Positions 1-9,116 are shown, counted from the first letter of the stretch. The stretch is DNA of 64,000 nucleotides from Variovorax sp. ZS18.2.2 (GCF_024701975.1 NZ_JANLNM010000001.1:434001-498000), one strand, 5' to 3'. Notes: generated by a model not told the origin, from the sequence alone. A program made the numbers and translations.

Positions 1-142
1 GCCCCGCGTGATTGAGGGTGAAGCCCGTGACGCTGAACAGGATCATCCCGATGAGGCAGATCGCTGAGCTCACCCAATGCCATTCGTGCAGGGTCTTGAG
101 CCAGTAGGCACGGCGGCGGTTGTCGGAGCGGGCGGCAGTCAT
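1..142 (-). CDS. PepSY-associated TM helix protein (partial)
   Basis: Only the first 47 codons are inside the window; the gene continues to the left. The N-terminus is basic and polar, followed by a [10 protein letters not shown] motif and one hydrophobic helix ending in TGFTLNHAG. This pattern is typical of PepSY-associated transmembrane proteins, inner-membrane proteins often found with iron uptake genes and thought to act in iron reduction or as peptidase-like partners. The function here is inferred from this short segment and from the iron-related neighbours (bacterioferritin, heme operon). Confidence 0.6.
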   Translation of the reverse strand, partial: MTAARSDNRRRAYWLKTLHEWHWVSSAICLIGMILFSVTGFTLNHAG

Positions 143-213
143 CGAAGGCGCGGATTCTATCCGTGCAGATGAGAATGACTGCTATTTGGCCGCCGTTAAG
201 TTACGTAAAGCAA

Positions 214-239
214 TAAAAAACGGGACCGAAGCCCCGTTG
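214..239 (-). terminator. Rho-independent terminator of bfr
   Basis: Read on the minus strand, a GC hairpin with a TTCG-containing loop (AACGGGGC/TCCCGTT) is followed by a run of six T. It lies 20-45 bases past the bacterioferritin stop codon. Confidence 0.75.
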
Positions 240-260
240 TTTGAAATCCAAAGACTTCTC

Positions 261-737
261 TTATTCCAGCTCGCCCATCTGCGATTGCAGGTAGTTCTGC
301 AGGCCAACGCGGTCGATCAGGTCGATCTGGGTTTCGAGGAAGTCGATGTGCTCTTCCGTGTCGTCCAGGATTTCCTGCAGCAGATCGCGCGAGACATAGT
401 CGCGCACCGATTCGCAATGCTGGATGCCGTCCTTGATGGTGGCCTGCGCGCCGGTTTCTGCACCGAGGTCGCAGCGCAGCAGTTCGGGCACGTCCTCGCC
501 GATGTTCAGCTTGCCGAGGTCCTGCAGATTGGGCAGGCCGTCGAGCATGAAGATGCGGTCCATCAGCTTGTCGGCGTGCTTCATTTCGCCGATCGATTCC
601 TCGTATTCCTTCTTGGCCAGCTTGTCCAGACCCCAGTGCTTGAGCATGCGGTAGTGGAGGAAGTATTGGTTGATTGCAGTGAGCTCGTTCTTGAGCTGCG
701 CCTGCAGATGTTCGATGACCTTGGGGTCGCCCTTCAT
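261..737 (-). CDS. bfr: Bacterioferritin
   Basis: A 158-residue heme-containing ferritin, the usual length, with the family start MKGD and the end [10 protein letters not shown]. It forms a 24-subunit iron-storage shell in the cytoplasm. Compared with the E. coli protein from memory, the ferroxidase residues E18, E51, H54, E94 and H130 and the heme ligand M52 are all present. The sixth centre residue, Glu127 in E. coli, is Thr here (segment DDTEEH), with Glu at 128 and 129. The gene is divergent from ahpC and has its own terminator. Iron storage beside peroxide defence makes sense because the protein limits Fenton chemistry. Confidence 0.95.
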   Translation of the reverse strand: MKGDPKVIEHLQAQLKNELTAINQYFLHYRMLKHWGLDKLAKKEYEESIGEMKHADKLMDRIFMLDGLPNLQDLGKLNIGEDVPELLRCDLGAETGAQATIKDGIQHCESVRDYVSRDLLQEILDDTEEHIDFLETQIDLIDRVGLQNYLQSQMGELE

Positions 738-907
738 GATTTTTCCTTGTTCTGAAAGCGGTGATTGTCAGAGGGGCCGATGCGTGCTTGCAAGCAATCC
801 CATGCTGCGCCGGTCTGCATGCGTGTGATGGTGATACACGTTCGTATTGAGGGGCTGCAAAACGCATCGCGACCTCATCGCAAACATAGCAAGCTCCAAT
901 ACTTTTA

Positions 908-944
908 ATAGCTCATGACTATTAATAATATGAGATTGGTAGTT
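908..944 (+). promoter_or_regulatory. Candidate OxyR binding site of ahpC
   Basis: ATAGCTCATGACTAT at 908-922 matches the OxyR half-site ATAG-N-T-N3-A-N-CTAT at nearly every fixed base. After 7 bases, 930-944 holds a weaker second copy, as expected for tetrameric OxyR. The site lies directly upstream of the -10-like element of ahpC, overlapping the -35 position, which is the activating geometry. Confidence 0.6.
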
Positions 945-949
945 ATACT
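921..949 (+). promoter_or_regulatory. Candidate ahpC promoter
   Basis: A TATACT -10 element at 944-949 has no good -35 box 17 bases upstream (ATTAAT at 921-926). This is typical of an activator-dependent promoter and fits the overlapping OxyR site. The predicted leader to the ahpC start is about 37 bases. Confidence 0.45.
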
Positions 950-992
950 GATACTTCGCTTTTTTCATCAGCCCCATCACTAGGAAGCAGCA

Positions 993-1565
993 ATGTCCCT
1001 GATCAACACCGAAATCATTCCCTTCAAGGCCACCGCGTATCACAACGGTAAGTTCGTGCCCGTCAGCAACGACAACTTCAAGGGCAAATGGTCGGTCGTG
1101 GTGTTCTACCCGGCAGACTTTACGTTCGTGTGTCCGACGGAACTCGGCGACCTGGCCGACCACTACCCCGAATTCCAGAAGCTCGGCGTGGAGATCTACG
1201 GCGTGTCCACCGACACCCACTTCACCCACAAGGCATGGCACGACACCTCGGACACCATCGCCAAAGTCCAGTACCCGCTGATCGGCGACCCGAGCCAGCA
1301 ACTGGCCCGTGCCTTCCAGGTGCTGATCGAAGAAGGTGAAGATGCAGGCCTGGCCTACCGCGGTACCTTCGTGATCGACCCCGAAGGCAAGATCAAGACC
1401 ATCGAAGTGCACGACAACGGCATCGGCCGCGACGCCGCCGAACTGCTGCGCCGCGTGAAGGCTGCCCAGTACGTGGCTGCCCACCCCGGTGAAGTCTGCC
1501 CCGCCAAGTGGACCGAAGGCGCCGAAACGCTGAAGCCTTCGTTCGACCTCGTCGGCAAGATCTAA
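993..1565 (+). CDS. ahpC: Alkyl hydroperoxide reductase subunit C
   Basis: A 190-residue typical 2-Cys peroxiredoxin of the AhpC/Prx1 class. It reduces hydrogen peroxide and organic hydroperoxides in the cytoplasm. The peroxidatic cysteine is C47 in [13 protein letters not shown], and the resolving cysteine is C169 in [14 protein letters not shown] ribosome site precedes the ATG. The reductant is supplied by AhpF, encoded 91 bases downstream, but a strong terminator lies between them, so ahpC is expected to be transcribed in excess. OxyR control is inferred from the upstream site. Confidence 0.97.
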   Translation: MSLINTEIIPFKATAYHNGKFVPVSNDNFKGKWSVVVFYPADFTFVCPTELGDLADHYPEFQKLGVEIYGVSTDTHFTHKAWHDTSDTIAKVQYPLIGDPSQQLARAFQVLIEEGEDAGLAYRGTFVIDPEGKIKTIEVHDNGIGRDAAELLRRVKAAQYVAAHPGEVCPAKWTEGAETLKPSFDLVGKI

Positions 1566-1581
1566 GCGCTCCCCGTGCGAA

Positions 1582-1614
1582 AGCCCGGGCGCTCTCGAAG
1601 CCCCGGGCTTTTTT
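1582..1614 (+). terminator. Terminator between ahpC and ahpF
   Basis: A perfect 8-bp stem AGCCCGGG/CCCGGGCT is followed by six T. It lies just after the ahpC stop, so read-through into ahpF would be partial. Confidence 0.8.
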
Positions 1615-1656
1615 GTTCCCAGTTGATAGTTTTCAGTTATCGAAAGTGAGTTCGTC

Positions 1657-3213
1657 ATGCTCGACGCCAGCACCAAGGCCCAATTGAAGAGTTACCTCGA
1701 TCGCGCCACGCAACCGATCGAAATCGTTGCCTCGCTCGACGACAGCAAGGCCTCGGGCGAGATGTTGTCGCTGCTGAAGGACGTCGCGGAGTCCTCGACG
1801 CTGGTCAAGCTGACCGAGAGCCGCGACGACAACCACCGCAAGCCCTCGTTCTCGGTCAACCGCCCGAGCGAAAACCACGGCCCGCGTTTTGCCGGCCTGC
1901 CAATGGGCCATGAATTCACCTCGCTGATCCTTGCGCTGCTGCAGGTCGGCGGCTACCCGCCCAAGGTCGAGCAAGCCGTGCTCGACCAGATCAAGGCGCT
2001 CGACGGCGACTTCGAGTTCGAGATCTACGTCTCGCTCACCTGCCACAACTGCCCCGACGTGGTCCAGGCGCTGAACCTGATGGCGATCCAGAACCCGCGC
2101 ATCCGCACCACGATGATCGAAGGAGGCACCTTCCAGGACGAGGTCAAGGAACGCCAGGTGATGGCCGTGCCGACCGTCTTCCTCAACGGCACCGAGTTTG
2201 GCCAGGGCCGCATGAGCCTGGAAGAAATCCTCGCGAAGATCGACACCAGCGGCGTTGAGCGCGAAGCCAAGAAGATCGCCGCCAAGGATCCGTTCGATGT
2301 GCTGATCGTCGGTGGCGGCCCGGCTGGTGCCGCAGCCGCCGTGTATGCGGCGCGCAAGGGCATCCGCACCGGCGTGGCCTCGGAGCGCTTCGGCGGCCAG
2401 GTGCTCGACACGATGGGCATCGAGAACTTCATCTCGATCAAGGAAACCGAAGGTCCGAAGTTCGCCCATGCACTCGAGGAGCACGTGCGCGACTACGACG
2501 TCGACATCATGAATCTGCAGCGTGCCAAGGCCCTGGTGCCTGGCAGCGATCTGATCGAAGTGCAGCTGGAAAGCGGCGCCTCGCTCAAGAGCAAGTCGAT
2601 CATCATCTCGACCGGCGCGCGCTGGCGCAACATCAACGTGCCCGGCGAGCACGAGTTCAAGAACAAGGGCGTGGCCTACTGCCCGCACTGCGACGGCCCG
2701 CTCTTCAAGGGCAAGCGCGTCGCCGTCATCGGCGGCGGCAACTCGGGCGTCGAAGCGGCGATCGACCTGGCCGGCATCGTGGGCCATGTCACGCTGATCG
2801 AGTTCGACACCGCGCTGCGCGCCGACGCCGTGCTGCAGCGCAAGCTCCACAGCCTGAAAAACGTCGACGTGTTCACCAACGCGCAGACCACCGAGATCAC
2901 CGGCGACCAGAAGGTCAACGGCCTGGTCTACAAGGACCGCGCATCGGGCGAGCTGAAGCAGGTCGAACTCGAAGGCGTGTTCATCCAGATCGGCCTCGTG
3001 CCCAACACCGACTGGCTCAAGGGCGTGGTCGAGCTGACGAAGCACGGCGAGATCATCGTCGACGCCCGCGGCCAGACCTCGGTGCCGGGCGTGTTCGCGG
3101 CGGGGGATGTGACGACCGTGCCGTTCAAGCAGATCATCATCGCGGCCGGCGACGGCGCGAAGGCGGCGCTCGGTGCGTTCGACCACCTGATCCGCACTTC
3201 GGCCCCCGCGTGA
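1657..3213 (+). CDS. ahpF: Alkyl hydroperoxide reductase subunit F
   Basis: A 518-residue flavoprotein that transfers electrons from NADH to AhpC. The N-terminal half is a double thioredoxin fold carrying the redox motif C129-H-N-C132. From about residue 212 there is an FAD-binding fingerprint ([10 protein letters not shown]). The second redox pair is C342-P-H-C345, and a second nucleotide-binding motif [10 protein letters not shown] follows. The C-terminal FAD signature GVFAAGDV is present. Length and domain order match full-length AhpF rather than thioredoxin reductase. Confidence 0.97.
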   Translation: MLDASTKAQLKSYLDRATQPIEIVASLDDSKASGEMLSLLKDVAESSTLVKLTESRDDNHRKPSFSVNRPSENHGPRFAGLPMGHEFTSLILALLQVGGYPPKVEQAVLDQIKALDGDFEFEIYVSLTCHNCPDVVQALNLMAIQNPRIRTTMIEGGTFQDEVKERQVMAVPTVFLNGTEFGQGRMSLEEILAKIDTSGVEREAKKIAAKDPFDVLIVGGGPAGAAAAVYAARKGIRTGVASERFGGQVLDTMGIENFISIKETEGPKFAHALEEHVRDYDVDIMNLQRAKALVPGSDLIEVQLESGASLKSKSIIISTGARWRNINVPGEHEFKNKGVAYCPHCDGPLFKGKRVAVIGGGNSGVEAAIDLAGIVGHVTLIEFDTALRADAVLQRKLHSLKNVDVFTNAQTTEITGDQKVNGLVYKDRASGELKQVELEGVFIQIGLVPNTDWLKGVVELTKHGEIIVDARGQTSVPGVFAAGDVTTVPFKQIIIAAGDGAKAALGAFDHLIRTSAPA

Positions 3214-3226
3214 AATAAGTCTTAAG

Positions 3227-3256
3227 TTGTTTAGATGAGAATTATTCTCATACAAT
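3227..3256 (+). promoter_or_regulatory. Heme operon promoter with Fur box
   Basis: TGAGAATTATTCTCA at 3236-3250 is a perfect 7-1-7 inverted repeat and a close match to the Fur consensus TGATAATNATTATCA. It fills the space between a -35-like TTGTTT (3227-3232) and a -10 TACAAT (3251-3256). Iron-replete Fur would block RNA polymerase here, so the downstream heme-uptake genes should be induced by iron starvation. Confidence 0.85.
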
Positions 3257-3375
3257 AAAAAGGTCGGGCGACTACCTCTTTCTCGCCCCCTCATTGCCAG
3301 CCAGGTCACACGCGCAGTCTCCCTGCGCATCAAGGTCCAGCAAGCAGTTCTTCAACTGTTTTCTGGACCTTTTTC

Positions 3376-5592
3376 GTGGCCACTCATTCCCCTCGAACTT
3401 CTCCCCATCGCCTCGCGCTCCTGCAGCTGCTGATCGCCTCCGGCTTCGGCATGGCCACGACGACGGCGTGGTCCCAGCAAGTTGCGGCGCTCGGCGAGGT
3501 GGTGGTGAGCGGATCGCGCTCGGAACAGGCCAAGGACGACCTGCCGCTGAGCATCGAGGTCATCAACCGCAACGACATCGAATCCAAGCAGATCAACGAC
3601 ATCCGTGACGCGGTGCGCGACCTGCCCAACGTTTCGGTCAAACGTTCGCCCGCGCGCTTCGGGCTTGCGCAGGGCAACACCGGCCGCGATGGCAACGCGG
3701 GCTTCAACGTCCGTGGCCTCGACGGCAACCGCGTGCTGCTGCTGACCGACGGCATCCGTACGCCACGCAGCTACGTCTTCAGCGCCAATGCCTTCGGCCG
3801 CGACTACTTCGACATCGGCCTCGTCGAGCGCATCGAGATCATCAAGGGGCCGGCGTCGGCGCTCTATGGTTCGGACGGCCTCGCAGGCCTCGTCAATTTC
3901 ATCACCCGCGAACCTTCGTCGTTCCTGCGCGACGGCCGCACCTTCGGCGGCAGCGCGAACATCGGCTACAGCGGCGACGACAACGGCGTGCGCGGCGGCG
4001 TCACGCTTGCGGGCAAGGCGAACGATGCGCTCGAGTGGCTGATCTCCGCCAACCTGGGCCGCGCGAGCGAGCTCGAGAACATGGGCCGGCTCAACGTGCC
4101 CAACGTCGACCGCACCACGCCCAATCCGCAGCGCGACAACACCCGCTCGCTGCTGGCCAAGGCCATCCTCACGCCCAACGCCGACCAGCGCCATGCCTTC
4201 ACTTTCGAGCACGTCGAGAAGAGCAGCCGCTACGACCTGCTCTCGGGCGTCGCCAAGCCGCCGTACGCGTCCACCTCGGTCGTCGGGCTCAACGCCAAGA
4301 CCGATCTCGACCGCGACCGCCTCACCTACGAAGGACGCCTGCGCCTGAACACCGTCGTGGCCGACAACCTGCTGGCTGTCGTGAGCTACCAGAAGGCCAA
4401 GTCGCGCGAGTACATCTACGAAGACCGCTTCACCGCCGCCGATCGCACGCGCGACGTCACATACGACGAGAACACCTGGCAGCTCGGCCTGCAGGCCGAC
4501 AAGACCATCCGCATGGGTGACTGGGCGCAGAAGATCACCTACGGATTCGACTACACCCGCACCAACGTCGAGAACCTGCAGACCGGCCTGGTGCCGCCGG
4601 CGGGCGAGAGCTACCCGCTCAAGCGCTTCCCCGACACGCGCGAGACCTCGACGGCCTTTTACGTGCAGGACGAGTTCATCCACGACCGCTGGAGCATCAC
4701 GCCCGGCATCCGCTTCGATCGCTTCTCGCTCGATGCGAAGCAGGCGGGCTTCAACGCGCAGGCGGTGTCGCTGTCGGGCTCGGCGGTGTCGCCCAAGCTG
4801 GGCGTGCTGTTCCGCACCACGCCGCAGTTCAGCGTCTACGGCAACTACGCCTCCGGCTTCAAGGCGCCCAACGCGTTCCAGGTCAACAACTTCTTCGAGA
4901 ACGTGATCTCGGGCTACAAGACGATTCCCAACCCGAACCTCAAGCCCGAGAAGAGCCGCAACATCGAGCTGGGCATGCGCGGGCGCACCGGCATCCTGAG
5001 CTACGACGTGGCCGCGTTCACGGGCGACTACAAGGACCTGATCGAGAACGACCGCCAAGTTGGCGGCGTGTTCGGCTCTCGCGTCAATCCGGCGACGTTC
5101 CAGTCGGTCAACGTCGGGCGCGCGCGCATCAGCGGCTTCGAGATCAAGGGCGAGCTCGACTTCACCGAGAACGGCACTGGCTTCTCCGTGCCCTTCGCTT
5201 ACGGCCAGACGCGCGGGCGCGACCGCACCAACAACCGGCCGCTCAATTCCATCGACCCGCAGAAGTTCAGCGCCGGTCTCAAGTACCAGGCGCCGGTCTG
5301 GAGCGTTCGCCTCGATGCGGTTCATCATGGCGCCAAGAAGTGGAGCGACGTCGATCGCAGCGAGGTGACCACCGGCCTGCAGTTCCGCACGCCGCAGGCC
5401 ACCACGCTGGACATCAGCGCGCAATGGCGTATCAAGAAAGACCTGCGCCTGAACGCCTCGGTGACCAACCTCACCAACAAGCGCTACTGGATGTGGAGTG
5501 ACGTGCGCGGGCTGACGACGACCTCGGCCCTGCGCGATGCCTACACCCAGCCGGGGCGCGCCTTCAATGTCTCGCTCATGGCGGACTTCTGA
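3376..5592 (+). CDS. TonB-dependent heme/hemoglobin receptor
   Basis: A 738-residue outer-membrane receptor of the hemoglobin/transferrin/lactoferrin family. It starts with GTG and has a signal peptide ending near AWSQQ. Next come a TonB-box-like stretch (LGEVVVSGS) and a plug domain with VRGLDGNRVLLLTDG. A 22-strand barrel follows and ends in an aromatic residue (SLMADF). FKAP (495-498) and NPNL (519-522) correspond to the FRAP and NPNL boxes of heme receptors. The histidine normally found between those boxes is absent. It is first in the Fur-boxed operon with HemS and HmuTUV, which supports heme as ligand. It could be called hmuR or bhuR, but I cannot fix the exact orthologue. Confidence 0.88.
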   Translation: MATHSPRTSPHRLALLQLLIASGFGMATTTAWSQQVAALGEVVVSGSRSEQAKDDLPLSIEVINRNDIESKQINDIRDAVRDLPNVSVKRSPARFGLAQGNTGRDGNAGFNVRGLDGNRVLLLTDGIRTPRSYVFSANAFGRDYFDIGLVERIEIIKGPASALYGSDGLAGLVNFITREPSSFLRDGRTFGGSANIGYSGDDNGVRGGVTLAGKANDALEWLISANLGRASELENMGRLNVPNVDRTTPNPQRDNTRSLLAKAILTPNADQRHAFTFEHVEKSSRYDLLSGVAKPPYASTSVVGLNAKTDLDRDRLTYEGRLRLNTVVADNLLAVVSYQKAKSREYIYEDRFTAADRTRDVTYDENTWQLGLQADKTIRMGDWAQKITYGFDYTRTNVENLQTGLVPPAGESYPLKRFPDTRETSTAFYVQDEFIHDRWSITPGIRFDRFSLDAKQAGFNAQAVSLSGSAVSPKLGVLFRTTPQFSVYGNYASGFKAPNAFQVNNFFENVISGYKTIPNPNLKPEKSRNIELGMRGRTGILSYDVAAFTGDYKDLIENDRQVGGVFGSRVNPATFQSVNVGRARISGFEIKGELDFTENGTGFSVPFAYGQTRGRDRTNNRPLNSIDPQKFSAGLKYQAPVWSVRLDAVHHGAKKWSDVDRSEVTTGLQFRTPQATTLDISAQWRIKKDLRLNASVTNLTNKRYWMWSDVRGLTTTSALRDAYTQPGRAFNVSLMADF

Positions 5593-5630
5593 TCCGCGCC
5601 AAAGCAACCGCCGACAACAAAGGAAACCCG

Positions 5631-6713
5631 ATGAACGCTGAAGAAACCCGGACCCGATTCACGGAACTGCGTGCCAAGGGCATGCGCCACAAGGACGCTG
5701 CGGCGGCCATGGGTATCTCCGAAGGCGCAGCCATCGCCGCGCACACTGGCTCACACGACAAGGTGCTGCGCGCCACGCCGCTGAAGGGCCCGTGGGTCGA
5801 CCTGCTGCAGGCGCTGGAACTCTGCGGCCCGGTGCTCGCGCTCACGCGCAACGAGACCACGGTGCACGAGAAGACCGGCGTCTACGAGAAGGTCTCCGGC
5901 AGCGAGGCGATGGGGCTCGCGCTGGGCGAGGCCATCGACCTGCGCCTTTTCTTCAGCCGCTGGCATGCCGGCTTTGCCGTCAGCGAAGCGGCGGCCAATG
6001 CCGGCGTGCCGCCTTCGCTGAGTCTGCAGTTCTTCAATGCGAACGGCGTGGCGGTCCACAAGATCTTCGTGCGCGAGGCCACCGACCGCGACGCGTTCCA
6101 GTCGGTCATCGACACGCACACCGCGCCCGACGCACCCGTGCAGTTCGTGCCGGCCGACCCCAAGGCCGCATCGCGCGACGACAGCGCCATCGACGCGAGT
6201 GGGCTCTCCGAAGCCTGGCGCGGCATGCAGGACACGCACGAGTTCTTCGGCCTCCTGAACAAGTTCGGTGTCGAGCGGCAGCAGAGCTTTCGCCTCACCG
6301 AGGGCGAGTTCACGCAGCGCGCGGAAACGTCCGCGGTGCGCGAGCTGCTGCAGGAGGCCACGTTCGACGGAACGCCCATCATGGTGTTCGTCGGCAGCCC
6401 GGGCTGCATCCAGATCCACTCCGGTCCCGTCGTGCGCGTCGAGCCGATGGAGATTCGCGGGATGCTCTGGCTCAACGTGCTCGACCCCGACTTCAACCTG
6501 CATCTGCGCGAAGACCGCATCGCAAGCGTCTGGATCGTCGAGAAGCCGACCAGCGACGGCATCGTCACCTCGGTCGAGGCCTTCGACGGCGAGGGCGAAC
6601 TGATGGCGATGTTCTTCGGCGCTCGCAAGCCGGGCGTTCCCGAACGCCAGGAGTGGCGCCAGATCGTGCGCAAGCTCTCGCGGCTGGCCGTGTCCGGAGC
6701 GCAGGCATCGTGA
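5631..6713 (+). CDS. hmuS: Hemin-degrading/heme-trafficking protein (HemS/HmuS type)
   Basis: A 360-residue cytoplasmic heme-binding protein with the two repeated HemS/ChuX-like halves. It accepts heme entering through HmuTUV and either degrades it or passes it to a heme oxygenase. Family motifs seen are LGEAIDLRLFFSRW, a THEFFGLLNKFGVERQQ segment containing H203 (the likely axial heme ligand, by comparison with HemS), IMVFVGSPGCIQIHSG, and LNVLDPDFNLHL. It starts 38 bases after the receptor gene with an AAAGGAAA ribosome site, and its stop overlaps the next gene by 4 bases. Confidence 0.92.
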   Translation: MNAEETRTRFTELRAKGMRHKDAAAAMGISEGAAIAAHTGSHDKVLRATPLKGPWVDLLQALELCGPVLALTRNETTVHEKTGVYEKVSGSEAMGLALGEAIDLRLFFSRWHAGFAVSEAAANAGVPPSLSLQFFNANGVAVHKIFVREATDRDAFQSVIDTHTAPDAPVQFVPADPKAASRDDSAIDASGLSEAWRGMQDTHEFFGLLNKFGVERQQSFRLTEGEFTQRAETSAVRELLQEATFDGTPIMVFVGSPGCIQIHSGPVVRVEPMEIRGMLWLNVLDPDFNLHLREDRIASVWIVEKPTSDGIVTSVEAFDGEGELMAMFFGARKPGVPERQEWRQIVRKLSRLAVSGAQAS

Positions 6714-7090
6714 GCGTCGCGCTGAACGTCGTCGAAATCAAGGCCTTCGTTCCGGCAAAGGACTTCGCGCTGTCCTGCGACTTCTACCGGGACCTGGGTT
6801 TCACGATGGCGTCGAACGAAGACGGCATCGCCTACTTCCTGCACGGCAACAGCAGCTTCCTGCTGCAGCAGTTCTACGTGCACAGCCATGCCGAGAATTT
6901 CATGATGCATCTGCTGGTCGACGACGCGCACGCGTGGTGGGCCCACGTGCAGGCGCAGGGGCTGGTCGAGCGCTACGGCGTCCGCACCACGCCGCCCGGC
7001 GAGCGCCCGTGGGGCATGGTCGATTTCACGTTGACCGACCCGAGCGGCGTGCTCTGGCGCATCGCGCACAACATTCCCCGGCGCGGCTGA
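6710..7090 (+). CDS. VOC/glyoxalase-fold protein in the heme operon
   Basis: A 126-residue protein of the vicinal-oxygen-chelate superfamily: VVEIKAFVPAKDF followed by FYRDLGF, then a second beta-alpha unit ending FTLTDPSGVLWRIAHN. The GTG start at 6710 overlaps the hmuS stop (GTGA), indicating translational coupling; the longer in-frame ORF upstream is a shadow of hmuS. Members include dioxygenases, isomerases and antibiotic-binding proteins, so the substrate is unknown. A position between hmuS and hmuT suggests a role connected with heme or its breakdown, but this is inference. Confidence 0.8.
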   Translation: MSVALNVVEIKAFVPAKDFALSCDFYRDLGFTMASNEDGIAYFLHGNSSFLLQQFYVHSHAENFMMHLLVDDAHAWWAHVQAQGLVERYGVRTTPPGERPWGMVDFTLTDPSGVLWRIAHNIPRRG

Positions 7091-7123
7091 TCCGCGCCTT
7101 CATCTATTGCCGGCTGTGACCTC

Positions 7124-8023
7124 ATGACCGAACGACACGACTTGCCTTTTCCTCCCTCGGCGCGCCGCCGCGATGTGCTGCGCGTTCTTTCCGCGTCGGC
7201 ACTCGGCGCCGCCGCCTGGCCCGCGCTCGCGCAGGACAAGCGCCTGCCGCGGCTGGTGACGGTCAGCGGCGCGATCACCGAGGTGGTCTACATCCTCGGC
7301 GCCGAGGGCCAGCTGGTGGGCACCGATACCACCAGCCTCTATCCCGCCGCCGCGCGCGGCACGCCCAAGGTCGGCTACATGCGCCAGCTCTCGGCCGAAG
7401 GACTCCTGTCCCTGAAGCCCGACGCGATCATCGCTACCAACGAATCAGGCCCGGCCGTGGTGCTCGACCAGGTCCGCACGGCCGGTGTGAAGGTCGAGAT
7501 CATCGAGGCCGACCACACTTGGGGCGAAGTGCAGCGCAAGGTGCAGGCCGTGGGCCGTGCTTCCGCCAGGGAAGCGCGGGCGCGCGAACTGCAGGCCCGG
7601 CTCGATGCCGATTGGGCCCAGGTGCAGCAGCGCGTGGGCGCGGCGAAGGGGCGCAAGCCCAAGGTGCTGTTCGTGCTCTCGCACAGCGCGAGCCCGCAGG
7701 TCTCGGGCGAGAAGACGGCGGCGCATTCGGTGATCGGTTTTGCCGGCGGCGTGAATGCGCTGGGCGGCTTCCACGGCTACCGGCCGATGACGGCCGAGGC
7801 GATGGCGAGCGCCGCACCGGACATCATCCTCACCAGCACGCAGAGCATCGAGGCGCACGGCGGCATCGACAGGTTCTGGGAGCGGCCCGAACTGGCGCTC
7901 ACGCCGGCTTATAAAAAGCGCGCACTCATCACGCAGGACGCGTTGCTGCTGCTGGGCTTCGGTCCGCGGCTGCCGGGCGCCATCGGCGAGCTGCACGAGA
8001 AATTCCAGGCCGCGCTGGCATGA
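7124..8023 (+). CDS. hmuT: Hemin ABC transporter, periplasmic binding protein
   Basis: A 299-residue periplasmic binding protein of the helical-backbone class III. The signal peptide contains an RRRDVLRVL stretch that could be Tat or Sec, with cleavage near ALAQ. The mature protein starts with the domain pattern RLVTVSGAITEVVYILGAEGQLVGTD, as in heme-binding HmuT/ShuT, followed by a long interdomain helix. It would carry heme from the receptor to HmuUV. Permease and ATPase genes follow at once. Confidence 0.92.
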   Translation: MTERHDLPFPPSARRRDVLRVLSASALGAAAWPALAQDKRLPRLVTVSGAITEVVYILGAEGQLVGTDTTSLYPAAARGTPKVGYMRQLSAEGLLSLKPDAIIATNESGPAVVLDQVRTAGVKVEIIEADHTWGEVQRKVQAVGRASAREARARELQARLDADWAQVQQRVGAAKGRKPKVLFVLSHSASPQVSGEKTAAHSVIGFAGGVNALGGFHGYRPMTAEAMASAAPDIILTSTQSIEAHGGIDRFWERPELALTPAYKKRALITQDALLLLGFGPRLPGAIGELHEKFQAALA

Positions 8024-8078
8024 GCCGCCGGGCCGTTCCCAAGGCGAATACCGCAGCGCGAAGCGCGAAGGCTACGCA

Positions 8079-9116
8079 ATGAGCCAACGCTTTGGGGCGC
8101 GTGCCGTGCTGGGCGGCAGCGCGGTGCTGCTCGTCGCAGCCTTCACGGTGGGAGCCGTGTCGGGCGCCTATGCCATCAGTCTTTCGCAGCTCTGGAACGT
8201 GCTGACTTCATTGGGGCAGGGCGGTGGCAACCAGTCGCCCGAACACCTCGTGTTTCTCAACATCCGGCTGCCGCGCCTCGTCCTCGGCATCGCGGCTGGC
8301 GCGGGGCTCGGCATGGCGGGCACGTTGATGCAGGGGCTGTTCCGCAATCCGCTGGCGGACCCCGGGCTCATCGGCATCAGCAGCGGCGCGGCGCTCGCGG
8401 CTGGCGTCACCATCGTGCTGGGTGCGTGGTTCTGGCCGGTGCTGCCGCGCACGCTCGGCAGCTGGACGCTGGTGGCCATGGCCTTCGGCGGCGGCTTCCT
8501 GGTCACGCTGTTGATCTACGGGCTTTCGCGCAGCGAGGGCGGCACGCGCGTGGCGCTGATGCTGCTGGCGGGTATCGCGATCAATGCGCTGGCGAACGCC
8601 GGGCTGGGTTTGTTGAGCGTGATGGCCACCGACGAGCAACTGCGCAGCTTGCAGTTCTGGCTACTGGGGAGCCTGGGCGGTGCGCGCTGGAGCGCGGTCA
8701 TCCTGGTCTGCGTCGCAGTGTTTCTCTCATGCTGGGCGGCCGCCTCGCTCGCATCGCCCTTGAACGCCATCGCGCTCGGTGAGGCGCAGGCGGCACTGCT
8801 CGGCGTGGACGTCGAACGCACCAAGCGACGCGCCATCGTCATCACGGCGGTGGCCGTGGGCGCGGTGACGGCCACGACCGGGATCATCGGATTCATCGGC
8901 CTGATCGCGCCGCACTGGGTGCGCATGGTGGCGGGGCCCGATCACCGCATCGTGCTGCCGGCCTCGGCGCTGCTGGGCGCCGCGCTGGTGCTGGCGGCCG
9001 ACACGGTGGCACGCACGGTGATGGCGCCTGCAGAGTTGCCGCTGGGCGTGCTCACCGCCTTCATCGGCGTGCCGATGTTCCTGTTGATGCTGCGGCACTT
9101 CAGGGGGCGCATATGA
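8079..9116 (+). CDS. hmuU: Hemin ABC transporter permease (FecCD family)
   Basis: A 345-residue inner-membrane protein with about ten hydrophobic helices. FecCD motifs are visible: NIRLPRLVLGIAAGAGLGMAGTLMQGLFRNPLADPGLIG near the N-terminus and GFIGLIAPHWVRM near the C-terminus, where the coupling helix contacts the ATPase. It forms the channel for heme import with HmuV. The stop codon overlaps the hmuV start by 4 bases (ATGA). Confidence 0.94.
   Translation: MSQRFGARAVLGGSAVLLVAAFTVGAVSGAYAISLSQLWNVLTSLGQGGGNQSPEHLVFLNIRLPRLVLGIAAGAGLGMAGTLMQGLFRNPLADPGLIGISSGAALAAGVTIVLGAWFWPVLPRTLGSWTLVAMAFGGGFLVTLLIYGLSRSEGGTRVALMLLAGIAINALANAGLGLLSVMATDEQLRSLQFWLLGSLGGARWSAVILVCVAVFLSCWAAASLASPLNAIALGEAQAALLGVDVERTKRRAIVITAVAVGAVTATTGIIGFIGLIAPHWVRMVAGPDHRIVLPASALLGAALVLAADTVARTVMAPAELPLGVLTAFIGVPMFLLMLRHFRGRI

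Noticed and set aside
5792..6709. The 5' part of a 432-codon frame leading into the VOC gene.
   Set aside because: It is an out-of-frame shadow of hmuS. The VOC homology starts only at the GTG at 6710, which overlaps the hmuS stop.
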